64,000 bases of DNA from Mycteria americana (lineage: Eukaryota > Chordata > Aves > Ciconiiformes > Ciconiidae): the NCBI RefSeq assembly GCF_035582795.1, contig NC_134366.1:107949756-108013755 (forward strand), written 5' to 3'. Under the pieces are notes generated by a model that worked only from the letters and a program-made list of their open reading frames with translations, was not told the DNA's origin and did not search any database. How positions within the stretch are numbered: the stretch's first letter is position 1; every line of letters starts with the position of its first letter. Made by a program: the position numbers and the translations under genes. Shown here one piece after another: positions 24,734 through 37,699 of this stretch.

Positions 24734-24742
24734 TTATTTAAA
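24734..24742 (+). promoter_or_regulatory. TATA-like element
   Basis: An isolated ttatttaaa sits in an otherwise GC-rich island, about 30 bases upstream of a plausible start site. It may be fortuitous. Confidence 0.3.
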
Positions 24743-24762
24743 CGCTTCGTAGAGCGAGTAGA

Positions 24763-24806
24763 GCGGAGCGGCTCTTCGGGAAGAAGCCGGAAGATGTCCC
24801 GGGACG
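24763..24806 (+). other. TEX10: TEX10 inferred non-coding first exon
   Basis: The stretch lies about 25-30 bases after the TATA-like element and ends at a gtgagg donor at 24,807. The start is a guess from that spacing. It contains an ATG at 24,794 that opens a short upstream ORF. A second, perfect donor (gtgagt at 24,267) could serve an alternative first exon. Confidence 0.45.
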
Positions 24807-27749
24807 GTGAGGAAGGTTGCTTAACGGCCTAGACCTGCGGGAGGAGCCGCCGCCTCCGCTTCAGCAGCGCCTTTGGCTTTGGGGTATGGCGTTCGCGGCG
24901 CGGCGGGGTCGTGGGTTTTGGGGTTTTGTGGTGACCGGGGATATGCTCGCCGGCGCGGGAGCCCCAGGAAGTTAATTGCGAGTGAGTATTGCCCTTTGGT
25001 GGGAAAGAGCTCGTCCAGGTGGAAGTCTTTATCAGATGAGAGGAGTTAGGGCATGTACTCTGCCTTCTGGTTTCTCAGGGTTTTCCTGATGGCTTGAGCT
25101 TGGAAATATGCTGGTGGCAAGATTCCCTGAGGATACTGCCTCAAAACTGCAAGGCAGTAACTTACAGGTGAAACAGTCGCTTCTTTCGGTTCCACTCTGT
25201 TTCCCTAAGCCTAATGCAAGGATGGCTGAGTGATACTTGAAGTAGCTTCTGAAAAGTGCTGCGTGCAGCTTTATGTTAAGGGAATTTAGTATTGATTTGA
25301 GGTTATTTTAATGTTTTGGATTGTACAACTGTATTCGTGCAGGAACTGTTAGGTGCACTTAGTTTACTCCTCTTGGAGGAGGGCCAATTGAAAATATGGT
25401 TGAAGTCAAAAAGCAAACAGTTGTTTCAGTGAGAAGTTTCATTAAAATATTTGCATAACTTCATAAGCTGTATACAGTTTTGCTTAATGTCTTACTACGT
25501 AGACACTGTGGTGTTTTCATGGCTTTGGTTTTGTAACCGTTTTAGCTCTGATTTAGTGTGGTACACATGAATTGGAAGCGGGTATGTTTAGATTTCCAAT
25601 AAACTATTTCTAAAATATGCAGTGCAAGATAAACTGTGCTGCTTTGTGTTAGTAGGAGAAAGTACATTTTCTAAGCCTTCTCCTTCAAAATAACTTAATT
25701 GACTTTGTTCAGGTGTGTATGCACCTGTATTGTGAATTTTTTGATGCTAATTGGAAGCCAAATGTTTCATCTCGTAGAGTGAGGCTTCCTAAATATCTCC
25801 ATTAAAGCAAGCTTTGCAAGTGGAAATAGTATTCGTGTCAAAAGCTTCTAGCTATTTCTGTATGTTTTGCAATCAAGTAGTAAAAATCTTGTTGTAATTC
25901 TTTTCTAAAAGATGCATATGGTAAAAATCAAAAGCTTCTAAAACCATTGTTATACTTGGACACTAAAGGACCTTTTTATTTCAGCACCAAACCCCAAGCT
26001 TTTTTAAAGCCTTTTCAGTTAATAGATTGCTTATGCTAAATTTACACTTCAGTTGAAGTGGTCTTGCAGATAGCTGTTTTAAGCTAGCATGGGAAAAGCA
26101 GAAACTAAGTTGTAGTCAAATGTTCGTATAATCAGTTGTTTAAATTGTTTTAAAAGAATAGAAAAAGACAATTGGATTTAGAATGTTCCTTAATGATTAT
26201 CCTGATGATGTGTATATGAAATACTGTAATACAGCACAAATTTACTGTTTGAAGTCCATTGGGAAAATTAGCTGTAGAATTCTATTTTCTAGAGTGAACG
26301 ATGATCATATCCACCATAAAAGAATCATTGTTTGGATATTTTATTTAGAAATTTCTGGGTTTAGTCAGCTGTATTGTTTTTTTTGTCTTTTTTTAGTTAG
26401 TTTGGTCTTTAGAATTTGAACACTGTGTTCTCCACTTTTTTGTATAGTTCAGATATTAAGTATGTACAAAACCTAGTTAACCAAAGAGTAGCTTGAAAGA
26501 GAGAAGAAATAAAAAGTTTATGTACCTGACAGCATGGACTTTATATTGTGTACAGCGAGATCTGGAAGTATTCCAATTTCCAGCTCTATACGTTACCTGT
26601 TATTATCAGAAAGTTGTGAGATGTTAAACCTCAACGTCATAATGGCTTTGTGCTTGTCTCCCCCTTCCTCCTTTTAAATTGTAAGTAATTTCTACAACCA
26701 CTTCTAGGAGTCATCAGACCATGGATTCATGGTCTTAATTAACAGAAATCTAGGCACAATTTGTATGTGATGTTCAGTGTTGTGACATCAGCTTCTGGAG
26801 TTTTGTTATGAATGAATTTAGAAGTATGGAGATCGAGGGAAGGAAGATAAAATAAAGGAACCCATGGTGTAGTGTTTGTTGGTTTGGGTTTTTTTTTGGG
26901 GGGGTGGGTGGGTTTTGGTTTTTTTAATCTGGTAGAATTAAGAGTGTTTTTATCAGTACAGATATATCAAAGCCAAAAGGTCATTCAGAAACTGAAGTGT
27001 AGGTTTTAATTTGTTTTGGTTATTTTATGTCTCTTCTAATATGTCTATATGACTTTACTTCTAAGTGTAGCTACTCATGCTACCTTATTTCTTATGCCTT
27101 ATTAAATCTGGCTTAATTTTTCAGTCTCTTTACTTTATGTGAGCCCATTTAACCTTGTTTTTTCCCCTCATTCTTTCTAGTTATCAGTTTTAAATGCACA
27201 GACTGGACTCTTCAGTGTGTAGTGGATGTTTTCTTAGATTCTTGTATGCTGCTGTTATCAGTGAAGGCCTGATTAAACCCATGATTTTACCTGTGCAGAC
27301 TGTATGCTATTAATGATTGAGTTGGTAAACAATGTACAAATTAAATGAAACAGTTCACTGAGCTCTTCTGACTGGACAAGGGTCAAGTATGTAAAAAGTT
27401 GCTTTATTGGCAGGAACTTTTAAAAACAAAACAAACCCAACAACTTCATCTGATAAAGCAGTGGAAGATGCAGATACTTAAGTGATCTTTTTCAATAAAG
27501 CAGTTTTCAGAGCAAAAGCAACCAAAGGAGCAGCAGGATGTTTTCTGGACACTAGAAGAACAGCTGTACCGTATCAGTCTGCATGTCTGTTTAGCCTAGC
27601 TTCTTGTCTCAGGAGCGGACACTAGTTTATGCATAGGAAAAAAGCATAAAAACAGTAGCCTTTGTTAGGAGATTGCTGCTCTTTGGTGGAAAAAAATATT
27701 TGTTTGTAGTGTATTTAATAAAATTAAAATTCTGAATATCTTTTTGCAG
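24807..27749. other. TEX10 intron 1
   Basis: The GC-rich start merges with the CpG island and the rest is AT-rich. G-rich and T-rich strings lie near 26,880-26,930. No coding exon is seen. Confidence 0.6.
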
Positions 27750-27758
27750 AGAATCAGA

Positions 27759-27938
27759 ATGACTAAAAAAAGGAAACATCAAGAAGATTTCCAGAAAGTG
27801 AAATTAAAAGTTGGGAAAAAAAAGCCTAAACTAGAGAATGCAACTGATACTACCTTCAAAACAAAGGCCATACAAATTCCTGAGCAGCTTAAAGAAGATG
27901 GAGTGCTTCCTACACAGAATAGAAAACTTAACATAAAG
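27759..27938 (+). CDS. TEX10: TEX10 coding exon 1 (start)
   Basis: The acceptor tttttgcag precedes AGAATCAGAATG. The ATG has A at -3, and the reading [18 protein letters not shown] is the expected TEX10 N-terminus, so this start is secure. The exon gives 60 residues that are rich in Lys (nuclear or nucleolar localisation signal) and ends NRKLNIK in phase 0 before gtatac. Confidence 0.92.
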
Positions 27939-28762
27939 GTATACTGTGACATTATATTCTGAAATGATGGAAAATTACTTGTCACTTATCTAGGTTTACT
28001 ATGTTTACCAGAGTTTAGAGGAAAAATTATTTATTTCAAAAAAAACCCCCAACAAACCACAACTCAAAAAAAACCCAGCAGAGTATCTGAATACAGTCTC
28101 TCTGTCCTTGACAATAAGCTGACCCATTAATTTAATAAATTGCTGGACTAACATATAACCCAAGGGAAAGGTTTTCAGCAGTGCAAAAACCAAAGTTGCA
28201 CACTGATTTTAAGTATCTAGGATTAACATTTGGTTTTTGAAAGTCTTGGATCATAACTTAAGGACAGGGTTTTAAAAAGTAGACTTCCTGAAATGATGTT
28301 TTCAAAAAATTTTGTATTTCTTTGGGTGGTGGTTCTGCTTTCCTTCCTTTGCGTCATCTTCTATCTCTTGCAGCTCTGTCCTTAAACTGAAGAAAGCTGT
28401 TGAGACTGAGATGTCGTAGTTCTACTTTTGAGAACAAGTGTGAGAGGACTTATTTTTGGTCATCCCTCTGTTAAGTCAGTAGGGTTGTGCATAAACTTAA
28501 GAATGAGGATTATCTAATTACCTGAAGGACAAGTTATGGTATCTTGTTTTTCCTGTCATTGAATTTTGATGATTTGTTCATTGTTATGCTTTAAACTAAT
28601 ATATTTGTTCTGAACTTATTATGCTGCTATGAACAGCAGTATATCATGCGAATAGATTCTGTATTTTTGAGTGTTTAAGAAAAATGTGCTAGAAGTAGGT
28701 GGGGAAGTTTAAAGAGCTTAAAGTAATAATGATAGCAAGTATATATGTTTCTTTCCTTTTAG

Positions 28763-29469
28763 GATCTGCTTTCACAGATGCATCACTATAGTCCTGGGGT
28801 TAAGCATAACGCACTTCTTGGGCTCAAAGATCTCCTGTCTCAGTATCCATTTGTAATTGATGCGCACCTTTCAAATATAATAAGTGAGGTGGCAGCTGTG
28901 TTTACAGACAAAGATTCTGGTGTCAGAGGAGCAGCTGTTCACCTACTGCAATTCTTGGCTTCAAAAATAAGAGCAGAACAGATTGCTCCATTTTTTCCTT
29001 TGGTAAGTGCCCATCTCTCCAGTGCCATGACTCATATCAGTGAGGGGATTCAGGAAGATTCATTGAAAGTCTTGGACGTTTTATTGGAAGCGTACCCAGC
29101 TCTTCTCACAGACCGCAGCAGTATATTGTTGAAGAATTTTGTAGAGCTTATTTCTCACCAGCAACTGTCAAAAAGACTGAAAAGCAGAGAGAAACTTTCC
29201 TGGATGCTCTCTGTTAACCCAAATCGCAGAGTAACTTCTCAGCAGTGGAGGTTGAATGTACTTACCAGGCTCAAGAAGTTTCTCCAAGCAGTGGTAGATG
29301 GTTCCAGTGAAATAGAGGATGAAGGGCTTCAAGAACAAAAGGATAGCCCTCATTCTGGGAGGAACCCAGTATGTATAAATTGGAAGGCCCATGCGAATAA
29401 TCAGCAACATATACAACTGTTTGAAAATGGTGGCTTACGACCAAAGATCAACTCATCATTTAGACTGAG
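28763..29469 (+). CDS. TEX10: TEX10 coding exon 2 (Ipi1 domain)
   Basis: The 707-base exon, phase 0 to 2, lies between ccttttag and gtgaga. It holds the Ipi1/TEX10 N-terminal domain: helical repeats ([88 protein letters not shown]). These are HEAT-like and would form the scaffold that binds the partner PELP1/Rix1-type protein. A less conserved linker ([18 protein letters not shown]) follows. Confidence 0.95.
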
Positions 29470-32400
29470 GTGAGAAAACATTAACTAATTTGGGAATTAA
29501 TGTCAACTGTATGATTACAGTGTTAAACTGTGGTTTGTTGCTGTTGAAGACAACTATTTAATTTTTATTGTGGGATTGTCCCTTAGCTATATTTTAGGGC
29601 ATTTAGTGTAATGTGCAGTCTTACTGCAGTGGCTTGAAAATATGGGAGTACTCAGCAGGTAACCATACTATGCATATAGCATGAACTTTCCCATTATCAA
29701 ATAAAAGCTTTATTTTATGCTATTCATAATAATTTCAGAAGACCAACTCTAGCGGTTTTTTTTGGAATGTGAACTGACAACTACAGGTTGTTGCAGGAGA
29801 TCAAATAGACCTGGGGGCAAGCAGGCAAATTTCTTTAATTTAAATGTAAGCTTTTCTTATACTGTGATAATTTTGTGCTTTTACCTTCAAGAGTCTATGA
29901 TAAGTTTAGGAGTTTATTTTCTTTGAATATAGCTCCTTTTAAAAAGGACGGCATGATAAGATGTGTCTGGCTATATGATGTTCTGCTGAGTTTCCGATTC
30001 TAGATACTTTTAATCAATTTACTGGTTTATATCTTCACTATGGATAAAAGATGTCTTGTCTGAGACAAGATGAATATGGAAGAAAGCGTAGTGTGCTTGG
30101 TCACAGAAAGGTTTGTGTGTTTTTTACTAGTACTCTGAATAGACGTGAGCTGAAGTTAAGGGAGAAGTAACTAACCATCTTTCTTTATCTTCCTGCTTTC
30201 TGACTCACCCACTCCTCAAACTAGAGGGGAACCTCCCACCCCACTTTATGGTACCTTTTAAACATTGGCATCCTCATGTATATGCATTACTACAGATGTT
30301 ACATACCTGCTGGTAGGAGACCTGGAATGACGACTTGAAAAACGGAAACTGTTTAGCTGTTACACAGCACTTCTAATCCATAGATATCAAGGTGGTTTGA
30401 AGAGAAACCACAATCCTTGTTTTGCTGCTGGGGGAGACTGAATAAGGGGTATAAAGCAGTTATACCAAATTCATCTAGGAGGTCAGTGGCAGAAAAAAGT
30501 ATAAAGCCCACTGCCTAATCCATTGCTATGTCCGTCTCGTATCTTTGAATGAATGAAGTGCAGAAGGACAGGTTTCTCTTTTAATACCACAGGTATTGGC
30601 CTGAATTAGCAGGTGTTTTCCACCTCTGCTGTGGAGACACACAAATGACCATTCCATTCCCACTCTCCTAGGCTTCCTCCGGTAGATAGCGTATTACGTG
30701 TGGTAGGTATAGGAAATTTATATTAAGCTAAGTAAGATGTGCAGCTTATTCTCATAAAAGTGGTTGTTAATATAGCATAAGAGTTCAGTCATGACTAACA
30801 GTATCTGCTGCAGGTAAAACTTTAGTTGGAAACTAGACTGGTGAAGCCCACTTGAGGCAGGGAGAAGGGTTCAGTGCTGAGCACAAAACAGTCCTATGGA
30901 CTTCATCTCTGCAGTCAGAAGCATACAGTTGTGGACCACCATATATCAGAGGATTCTTGTATTGTGCCCTGAATGATATGCAGTGTGTGATATACCATGC
31001 CCTGTAATAGCTGAAGATGCATTATATCCAAGGTCTAGGAAAATAAACTTTACATTTGGTGTCACCTGAATTGGATTCCGCTTTTCTGAGGAGCTAGATT
31101 TTGGTGAAACATCGTGATCCACTTGTGGTTATAAATACTTTCAAAAAGGCGTTTGCAAGCATGAGGAGGAGCCAGAAGAATGGCAGGAAACATTGTTGCT
31201 AGAATCCAAGGCGAGATTGGCAAAGCAAGCTGATGGCAGCAGAACAGAAGAATGGAAAGAGAAGGGGCATCTGTGAGAAGGTACTAAAATGTTCTCATTT
31301 TATTGCATTTATGCATATTTTTGGTATATTCATTTTGCACAAAGGGCCATTACAATTTGTTTTACTGGATATGCGTGAAATTCTAAGAGTGGAAGTTACT
31401 GTGGTGGCTTTTGTATTTACCACTGAAATCTTTTCTAGTAATCTGAAGATGTTTAATTCTGTCTCTTCCGATCCCAATTGTGGCCTTTTAAAGCCATTCC
31501 CAGGCCTCTGCTGTGGCCATTACTGCAAGGACAGAAACTACTTCTAATAAGAGGTGCAAAACATCTGTAATGCTCCTTGAGTACTTCCAAAACCTCAGTG
31601 TGTCTGTTTTTGTTTAAAGAAGTGAATGCACAAATAGTCAAGTCCTAACTATAGGTAATGAGTTGACCAAACCATAAGTAACTAATTGCGGTGTGTATGT
31701 ATTGATGGTCTCATCACTAATACTGCAAGTAAGTTTCAACTTTGTTCCTTAAAGTGGGCTTCCAAACACCACTACTAGTACACTAAATTTTTAAAGTTCC
31801 TGTATCTTTTTAATCTTGCAAATTCATCAGGTAGGGATGTCACCTCATTGATAACCTAGTGATTACGGAAAGGGATTTTCAGAATCAGTTTGCAGTATTA
31901 ATGTTTAGTAAAAAGTGTAGATTCTGAGCTTGGAATGCTGGATGGTTCAACAGTGCAAATCATAAGACTTTATTGTTTTCTGTTGTGTGCTAGGTCTTCC
32001 TACTGTGTGTGAATTAAAGATTACAGTGAATTAGGAGATTATTAGAATACATCTTCTGCCTTATGTGCTGACTGCTGCTTTTTGTATCAAACTCATTTCA
32101 GATGTGGAGAAATGGAAAGCCTTCACAACTTAAATGTGGTGATACCAAGGTATATGATCTTTTTTTGGACTGGAAGTGATGCTGAAGAGAAATGGTAGAG
32201 CTTGTGTTTCTGCTGAGAAAGGACAAAATGAAGCTGCAGAGAAAAGTGAAGATTTGAGAGACCGAAATGGAAGACAAAGCATACTGAATGAATATGTATA
32301 TGGTGCGACCTGTGCATCAGTTAGAAATGGAAAATACAGTTCACTTCGTGTACTGAGTGTTTCTTTGCTGCAATTGGCAGCGCACACAAAAAAGGAGGAC

Positions 32401-35284
32401 AGTAACCTGGCTTAGACTGTGAGCCATAAAAACGTATTAACTTCCAATGACTTTTCCGATTTTAAGCAGCAGAAAGTTGTTTCCTTATTTTCTGTTTCTT
32501 TTACGCTTCCTTGACTTCCCTTTGCTGAATTTTTGTTGTCCTCTTACTGTCAAATGGCAGATATGCTACACAGTTTTCTTTTGTTTGGTCCTGCTTTATA
32601 AAAATACTGGCATTTTAAAGAAAAATGACAGCTTAAGGGGTATACAAATACCTTGCAGCTACCCTCAATAGTATTTCATACCGGTATGATGGTAATATGT
32701 TTGTAGCGTTTGTTACCATTAAAGAATAGTGGTAACAGATATGGGTCAAAAAGATTAACACTTCAACTGACATCAGACCCTCCCAGTTCCAGTGAACCTG
32801 TATTGCTAAGGATATTGCACTAATCAAATGCATACTGGACAGATTATAGTAATACTGTGTCATCATCTGTTACGGGCAATCTGATTTTATTTACCCCATT
32901 TGTTGTTAACCTTGAATATTTGGAGGAGTCTTATCTTGAGAGATGGGGGCTGCTTTTGCAGGGGTACATGAAAGCTATGTTAAGTATTCTTGCCCAAATG
33001 CTTTCGGCAGCTGGGTGGAGTATCCCTTTTGGCATGGATTCTTCTTTCTTTTTCCATCCCTTGTTTCAGAAAAGTACTGAAATAGTTGGGTGGGTGCGTT
33101 AATATACTTTTGTAGGGAATCTTCAGGTGTGTGTTGCCAACTTCTCGGGTTTCATGCACTGTTCACTGTTTAATGGAGAGATTTTTTTGTGTGTGTTCCA
33201 GAAATAGATTGCTTGAATTCCAGAGCTCTGCTGTAATATCAGGTATTATTTTCAGAGAAATGATTGAAGACTACTACTTCAGAACTATTTCAGCCGATTA
33301 CTGATATTTCAGAATCTCAGCTGAGTGTGTAGTCCTGTCATGGCATAGCATTTACAGGACAACCTAACTTTTTCAGTGAGGTTATGGTCTTGGTATCAAC
33401 TGGCTTATCCAGTGACGCTTTAGAATGCATTGTGGTTATAACTGGAAGATGGGATTTGTCTGTTGTGTCTTTAGTTGACTGAGAGTTGAATGTCTAAGTT
33501 GAAACCATTCACCATAAACTCTTTATAGTCTGAAAGAAACTGGTGTCTTTACTGCAGTGTCTGTGGCATAGAAGGGACACAGAGCAACAAAAAAGGGACA
33601 AATAAGCCAAATTACATTGACTGCATACATTGGTTGCTGCAGTTAATGCTAAGCTTTATAAAATTTTAAGATGTCCAGTAGTTGTAGTAGGTACTAAAAA
33701 ATAAAACTAATATTTTTTTTCTTATGACCAGTTATGTTTCCATTTGTCCATTTTATTTTGTGCTGAAGATCTAAATTCTCTCTCCCATCTTGCCTTCATT
33801 GAAAAAGAGCCTGCATTTGTCTTACACTTTCTCTTTATTCCTTTGCAGGTGTCTTCTCCCTGCTCCTTTTACAGTTTGTTAATACCTGGGTTTGTTTTGG
33901 TTTAGTAATTTTCTTGAGATACCAGTTTCAACCAGAGAGAAATGACAGAATAAAATTTTTTGTTATGTGCATATTCTAGATTATTGCAACAGCATGAGAA
34001 ATGTAGCTTCATAGAAGGATATAACTAATTGGATAATGTGGAAATGACAGGATGACCAGGAAAAACTGCTTTACCTCTTAAATCCAATATGAAGTTAAAA
34101 TTTGTAAACAGAATTTCCGACCTATCTGTGAAAAGAAAGCAAATAGTTTTTCAGATCCTATTTTGGGTGTATATGTAAAGAAAAATCACTTGGAGAACAC
34201 CACTGCAATGGAAAGGATTTTAACAGGAGGTTCAGTGTACCAATGTTATATGTATTAGGAAGTTAGAATTATGATGGGAATTTTCTGCTGTGACTTGGAA
34301 AACAAAATCATCATGGAAAACAACATCAGGGATCATCAGTTGAAATTATTGTTGCTTTTCACCTTTTTTTTTTTTTTTTTTTTGTAAGGGCTCTTGTTAT
34401 TTGGAAACCCTTTCAGAAGCTTCTGTATTGTTTAAAATTAGCAGGAGTTATTCAGGGGTTTCTTTCTTTAAGGAACCTTTTTGAAATGGGTGCAAGTTGC
34501 CTGAATTTATCGGGGAGCAGGATTTGGTCATTTGTGCTGATAATACCTTTTGAAACACAAACGAAGTGTGTTGTAAGGGCGAGGGGGAAAAGTACTTGGT
34601 TTTCTTGCTTTCTGGGAGAGGTTCTTTTAATTTAAACTACATCTCTTCATTTTTTGATAATTTTTGTTTAACTTAATTATCAGATAATTTTAATAATTTT
34701 CCAACTAGTTGCTCTCCAGAGCATTATAGTTAAACTTCAGGTGGGAACCAAAGTTATATTTTTGCAGAATTTTTTTTTTTGCTATTAATATGAACAACCA
34801 TTATGTTTGTTATAGCTGGAGATGGTTTTAACTGTAATAAACCTCATGCATTTGACAATACTTTGTAGTCAGTTTCATTATTTTGCTTCAAGGAGCTTAA
34901 AATGTAAAGCTTTTTTATTTTGTTGTGCCGAGTACAGTGAATTCTTATCTGTTGCTTGAAGGTGATACGATAATGCAAATCATATTTCTCCACTTTATAG
35001 ACTTTACATATAACAATGGGGAAAGAAATACTGAAATCTAAGAAGTTGTTACAGAAGCACACAAACTTGCAGGGAGACTCGGGAGCAGGTTTGTTGTAGA
35101 TGGTTTGAACTCCCTTTTTTACTGAAATATCTAGCAAGAAAGCAAGCAAACATTTAATGTATTAAAATGTAATTTTTCCTGTTATTCAGAAAGCAGGAAA
35201 GTGATATTGCTCTAATCTGTTTTTAAAGGTGTGATCTTTATCTTTTTTCTTTTTCTTTTTTTTTTTTTGTTTGCTTCTGTTTAG
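29470..35284. other. TEX10 intron (5.8 kb)
   Basis: AT-rich, with a T20 run at 34,364-34,383. Short open frames on both strands lack splice context or protein-like composition. No repeat family is recognised. Confidence 0.5.
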
Positions 35285-35528
35285 GTCTGTGGCAAGCGTA
35301 ATGGACAGTGCAGAAAAAGGCCTGTCCTCAGCTGAAAACTTAAAAGGTTTTATTGAGATAATAATTCCATTACTGATTGAGTGCTGGATTGAAGCATCTC
35401 CTGCACAATCAGCTCCCATTCTTGGAAACCTTTTGGAATCAGAATCTCAGCAGCTTATGCAGCAAGTGCTTAGTATAATACATTTATTGTGGAAACTCAC
35501 AAAGCGACATGATGAAACATACAAAATG
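35285..35528 (+). CDS. TEX10: TEX10 coding exon 3
   Basis: The 244-base exon completes a split Arg codon and ends in phase 0 before gtaagg. It contains [20 protein letters not shown] and ECW, a highly conserved helical segment of TEX10, and ends [14 protein letters not shown]. Confidence 0.93.
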
Positions 35529-37586
35529 GTAAGGGAGAAGAGATCTGTGGCATAATAATGATAGTTCATTTTGTTTTGATTGGAAACTAGTGATTTGGTG
35601 ATTGAAAGTAGTGGAAATATTTTATTAAGAGAGAGAAAAAGCCTAAGTTTTGAGTAGAATTCGAGTTTGGATTTTTGTCAAGTCTCTTGCTCTAGAAAAG
35701 AATCTCTTGAACTGAGCAATGAGTTCACTGATAGTCTCCAGGAATCCTTTTTGACAGACTGCAGCACAAAAGCTTTTGAAACTGAAACTGGTATTGGAGA
35801 AGAGGTTTTGTCTCCCAGATAACCTCTAGAATATAAATTTGAACAAAGTTTAGAATGGAGTTGTTTGTTCCTTGTTTTTATGTGCCGAAAAATTTTACGG
35901 GGGTGGGGGTTGGAAATGAACAAACCCTAAACTCTTGGAAAATTGGGAATAACGGTGGTATGAGATCCTGTAATTGCTTGGTACAGCCTATGTTGTGTCA
36001 TGATTGGTAGTATCACAAGACATCGAATCAAAACCTCAATAGGAATTTTGGAAAATATCCTTGAAGTTTTTTTGCCCTAATTATTTTGTCTGTCTTTGAC
36101 AAATGAATTGCTGTTTTTTGTAGCTTTTGCTGTTCTTCCAAAGATTTTGCAAACTGGAAAAAGAACACTCTTCTCTTTTTCCATTTTGCCTATTGAGAGT
36201 AGTTGGAAGGATTGTCTTGACAGCTGTTTTACCTGGGTATAGGACTGTAGTTCCATTTGCTAAACAAAAATATACACATAGAATTATTATTGGAAATCAT
36301 TTGTGGAATCATTCCATTAGATCAGAGTTATCCAGCATTCACAGCCTGAGGGATGGATTCAGTGTGTCTGAAAAAAACACACTGTTCCCCTTTCGTCTTT
36401 TCTAGAAGGCCTCTTGGAAGCAGGCAGAAAGTGGGCTGTTGGCCAGGTAAATACCTGTGGCAGCCTGGTGCCCCTAGCCTTTTTCTTTAGGTACTGTAGA
36501 GCTGCTGCCCTTAGCCACAGGGTGCCTGCATTTTGGTCACATGAAAGTAGTGCTCCTGTATCAAGATGTAGCTGTTCTAGGTACCTGCAGTTGCATTATA
36601 GGATGTTTTGGGGGAAAATAACAACCTTAGGATGTTTTTTTGGGGGAAAAAAAATCTGATGTCCATACAACTTTTTTTTTTTGAGCATGTTGTATTTTAG
36701 GTAAGATAACTGTTTATCTTAGTTTTCCTTTATAGTCACCTTTATATATGAAATGCATTCAAATGGCTCAGTTTGGAAATGGAAGGTTTTCTTATTTAAT
36801 AGCCCTTGGGCTTACAAGCCAAAGTGTTTATTAGAGACACTTTGGAAAACCACTATGAATACACCTAGTGGAAACCGATTGATCTTTTGAAGTAGTTTAA
36901 TGTCATTCTCTGTTCTTAATACTTGAATATCAAAAAGATTATTCTGCCTGACCAATTTGATAGCAGTGCAGGCTTTTTTTGTGATGAGTTCTGCTGGACA
37001 GTTGATGGAATGGTGACTGTGAGTGTCTGCTAACCCACAAAGTAAAATTATTTTTAAATATTGAAAAAAATCCTTTTTCTGTAAGGATGGCCTTTCTACT
37101 GGAAAACGTTTTGTGTCAGTGGACTTTGAACTACAAGTACACTAATGATAGGGAAAGATGAAGGCAGTGTCAGAATACGTCTTAATGGAAAACTCAGGAC
37201 AGTCACTGCAAGTAAATCAGAGTTCACTGATTTTAAGTACCCTGATAAATTGATACAAAAGCACTTTCAATTTGCATCTATAACTCACTTTGTTTAATAT
37301 TGCATTTACCCACATTAATACGTGCTAAGAAAATATACTGGTCCAGTTTGGATTAAACATTGTTGCTCAACCTTGACTTACAATTTTACTCCCTTGTTTG
37401 TGGACCTTCAGGTTCATGCACAGGACTTCACATTTATGGCTGAAAGTAAATACATATGAAAACTTGCAAACAGAAGCTAAAGTTCCCGTTTTTCATTGAT
37501 TCCAATAATGGATTTTGGAAGATGATTGCATCGATGTATTTCACATACTACCATGTTTTCTGTCTGTCATCTGTTTTCCTTAACAG
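35529..37586. other. TEX10 intron (about 2.1 kb)
   Basis: Nothing recognisable besides homopolymer runs. Confidence 0.5.
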
Positions 37587-37699
37587 GAGCTATGGCTTCG
37601 AATGAATTACCTTGTTGATTTCAAGCACCACTTCATGCGTCATTTTCCTTATTCTTTACAAGAAACAGTAAAGCACAAAAAGAAAGATTCATACAAAGG
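37587..37699 (+). CDS. TEX10: TEX10 coding exon 4
   Basis: The 113-base exon, phase 0 to 2, lies between ttaacag and gtaaga. It reads [20 protein letters not shown] and then a Lys-rich loop ([10 protein letters not shown]), as in other TEX10 proteins. Confidence 0.92.

Larger units (their letters stand above)
23930..24960. promoter_or_regulatory. TEX10: CpG island / TEX10 promoter region
   Basis: About 1 kb of very GC-rich DNA with many CpGs stands out sharply from the AT-rich flanks. It contains a CACGTG E-box (24,201-24,206), GGGCGG GC boxes, an ETS-type CCGGAAG (24,787-24,793) and a TATA-like ttatttaaa just before the inferred first exon. Long open frames here (up to 305 codons) are a product of high GC and are not called as genes. 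An E-box is in keeping with a ribosome-biogenesis gene, but that link is inference. Confidence 0.8.

Noticed and set aside
23743..24752. Several long open frames on both strands of the CpG island (up to 305 codons)
   Set aside because: High GC removes stop codons. The translations are Ala/Arg/Pro/Gly-rich in every frame, one starts inside the TA microsatellite, and no splice or domain evidence supports them.
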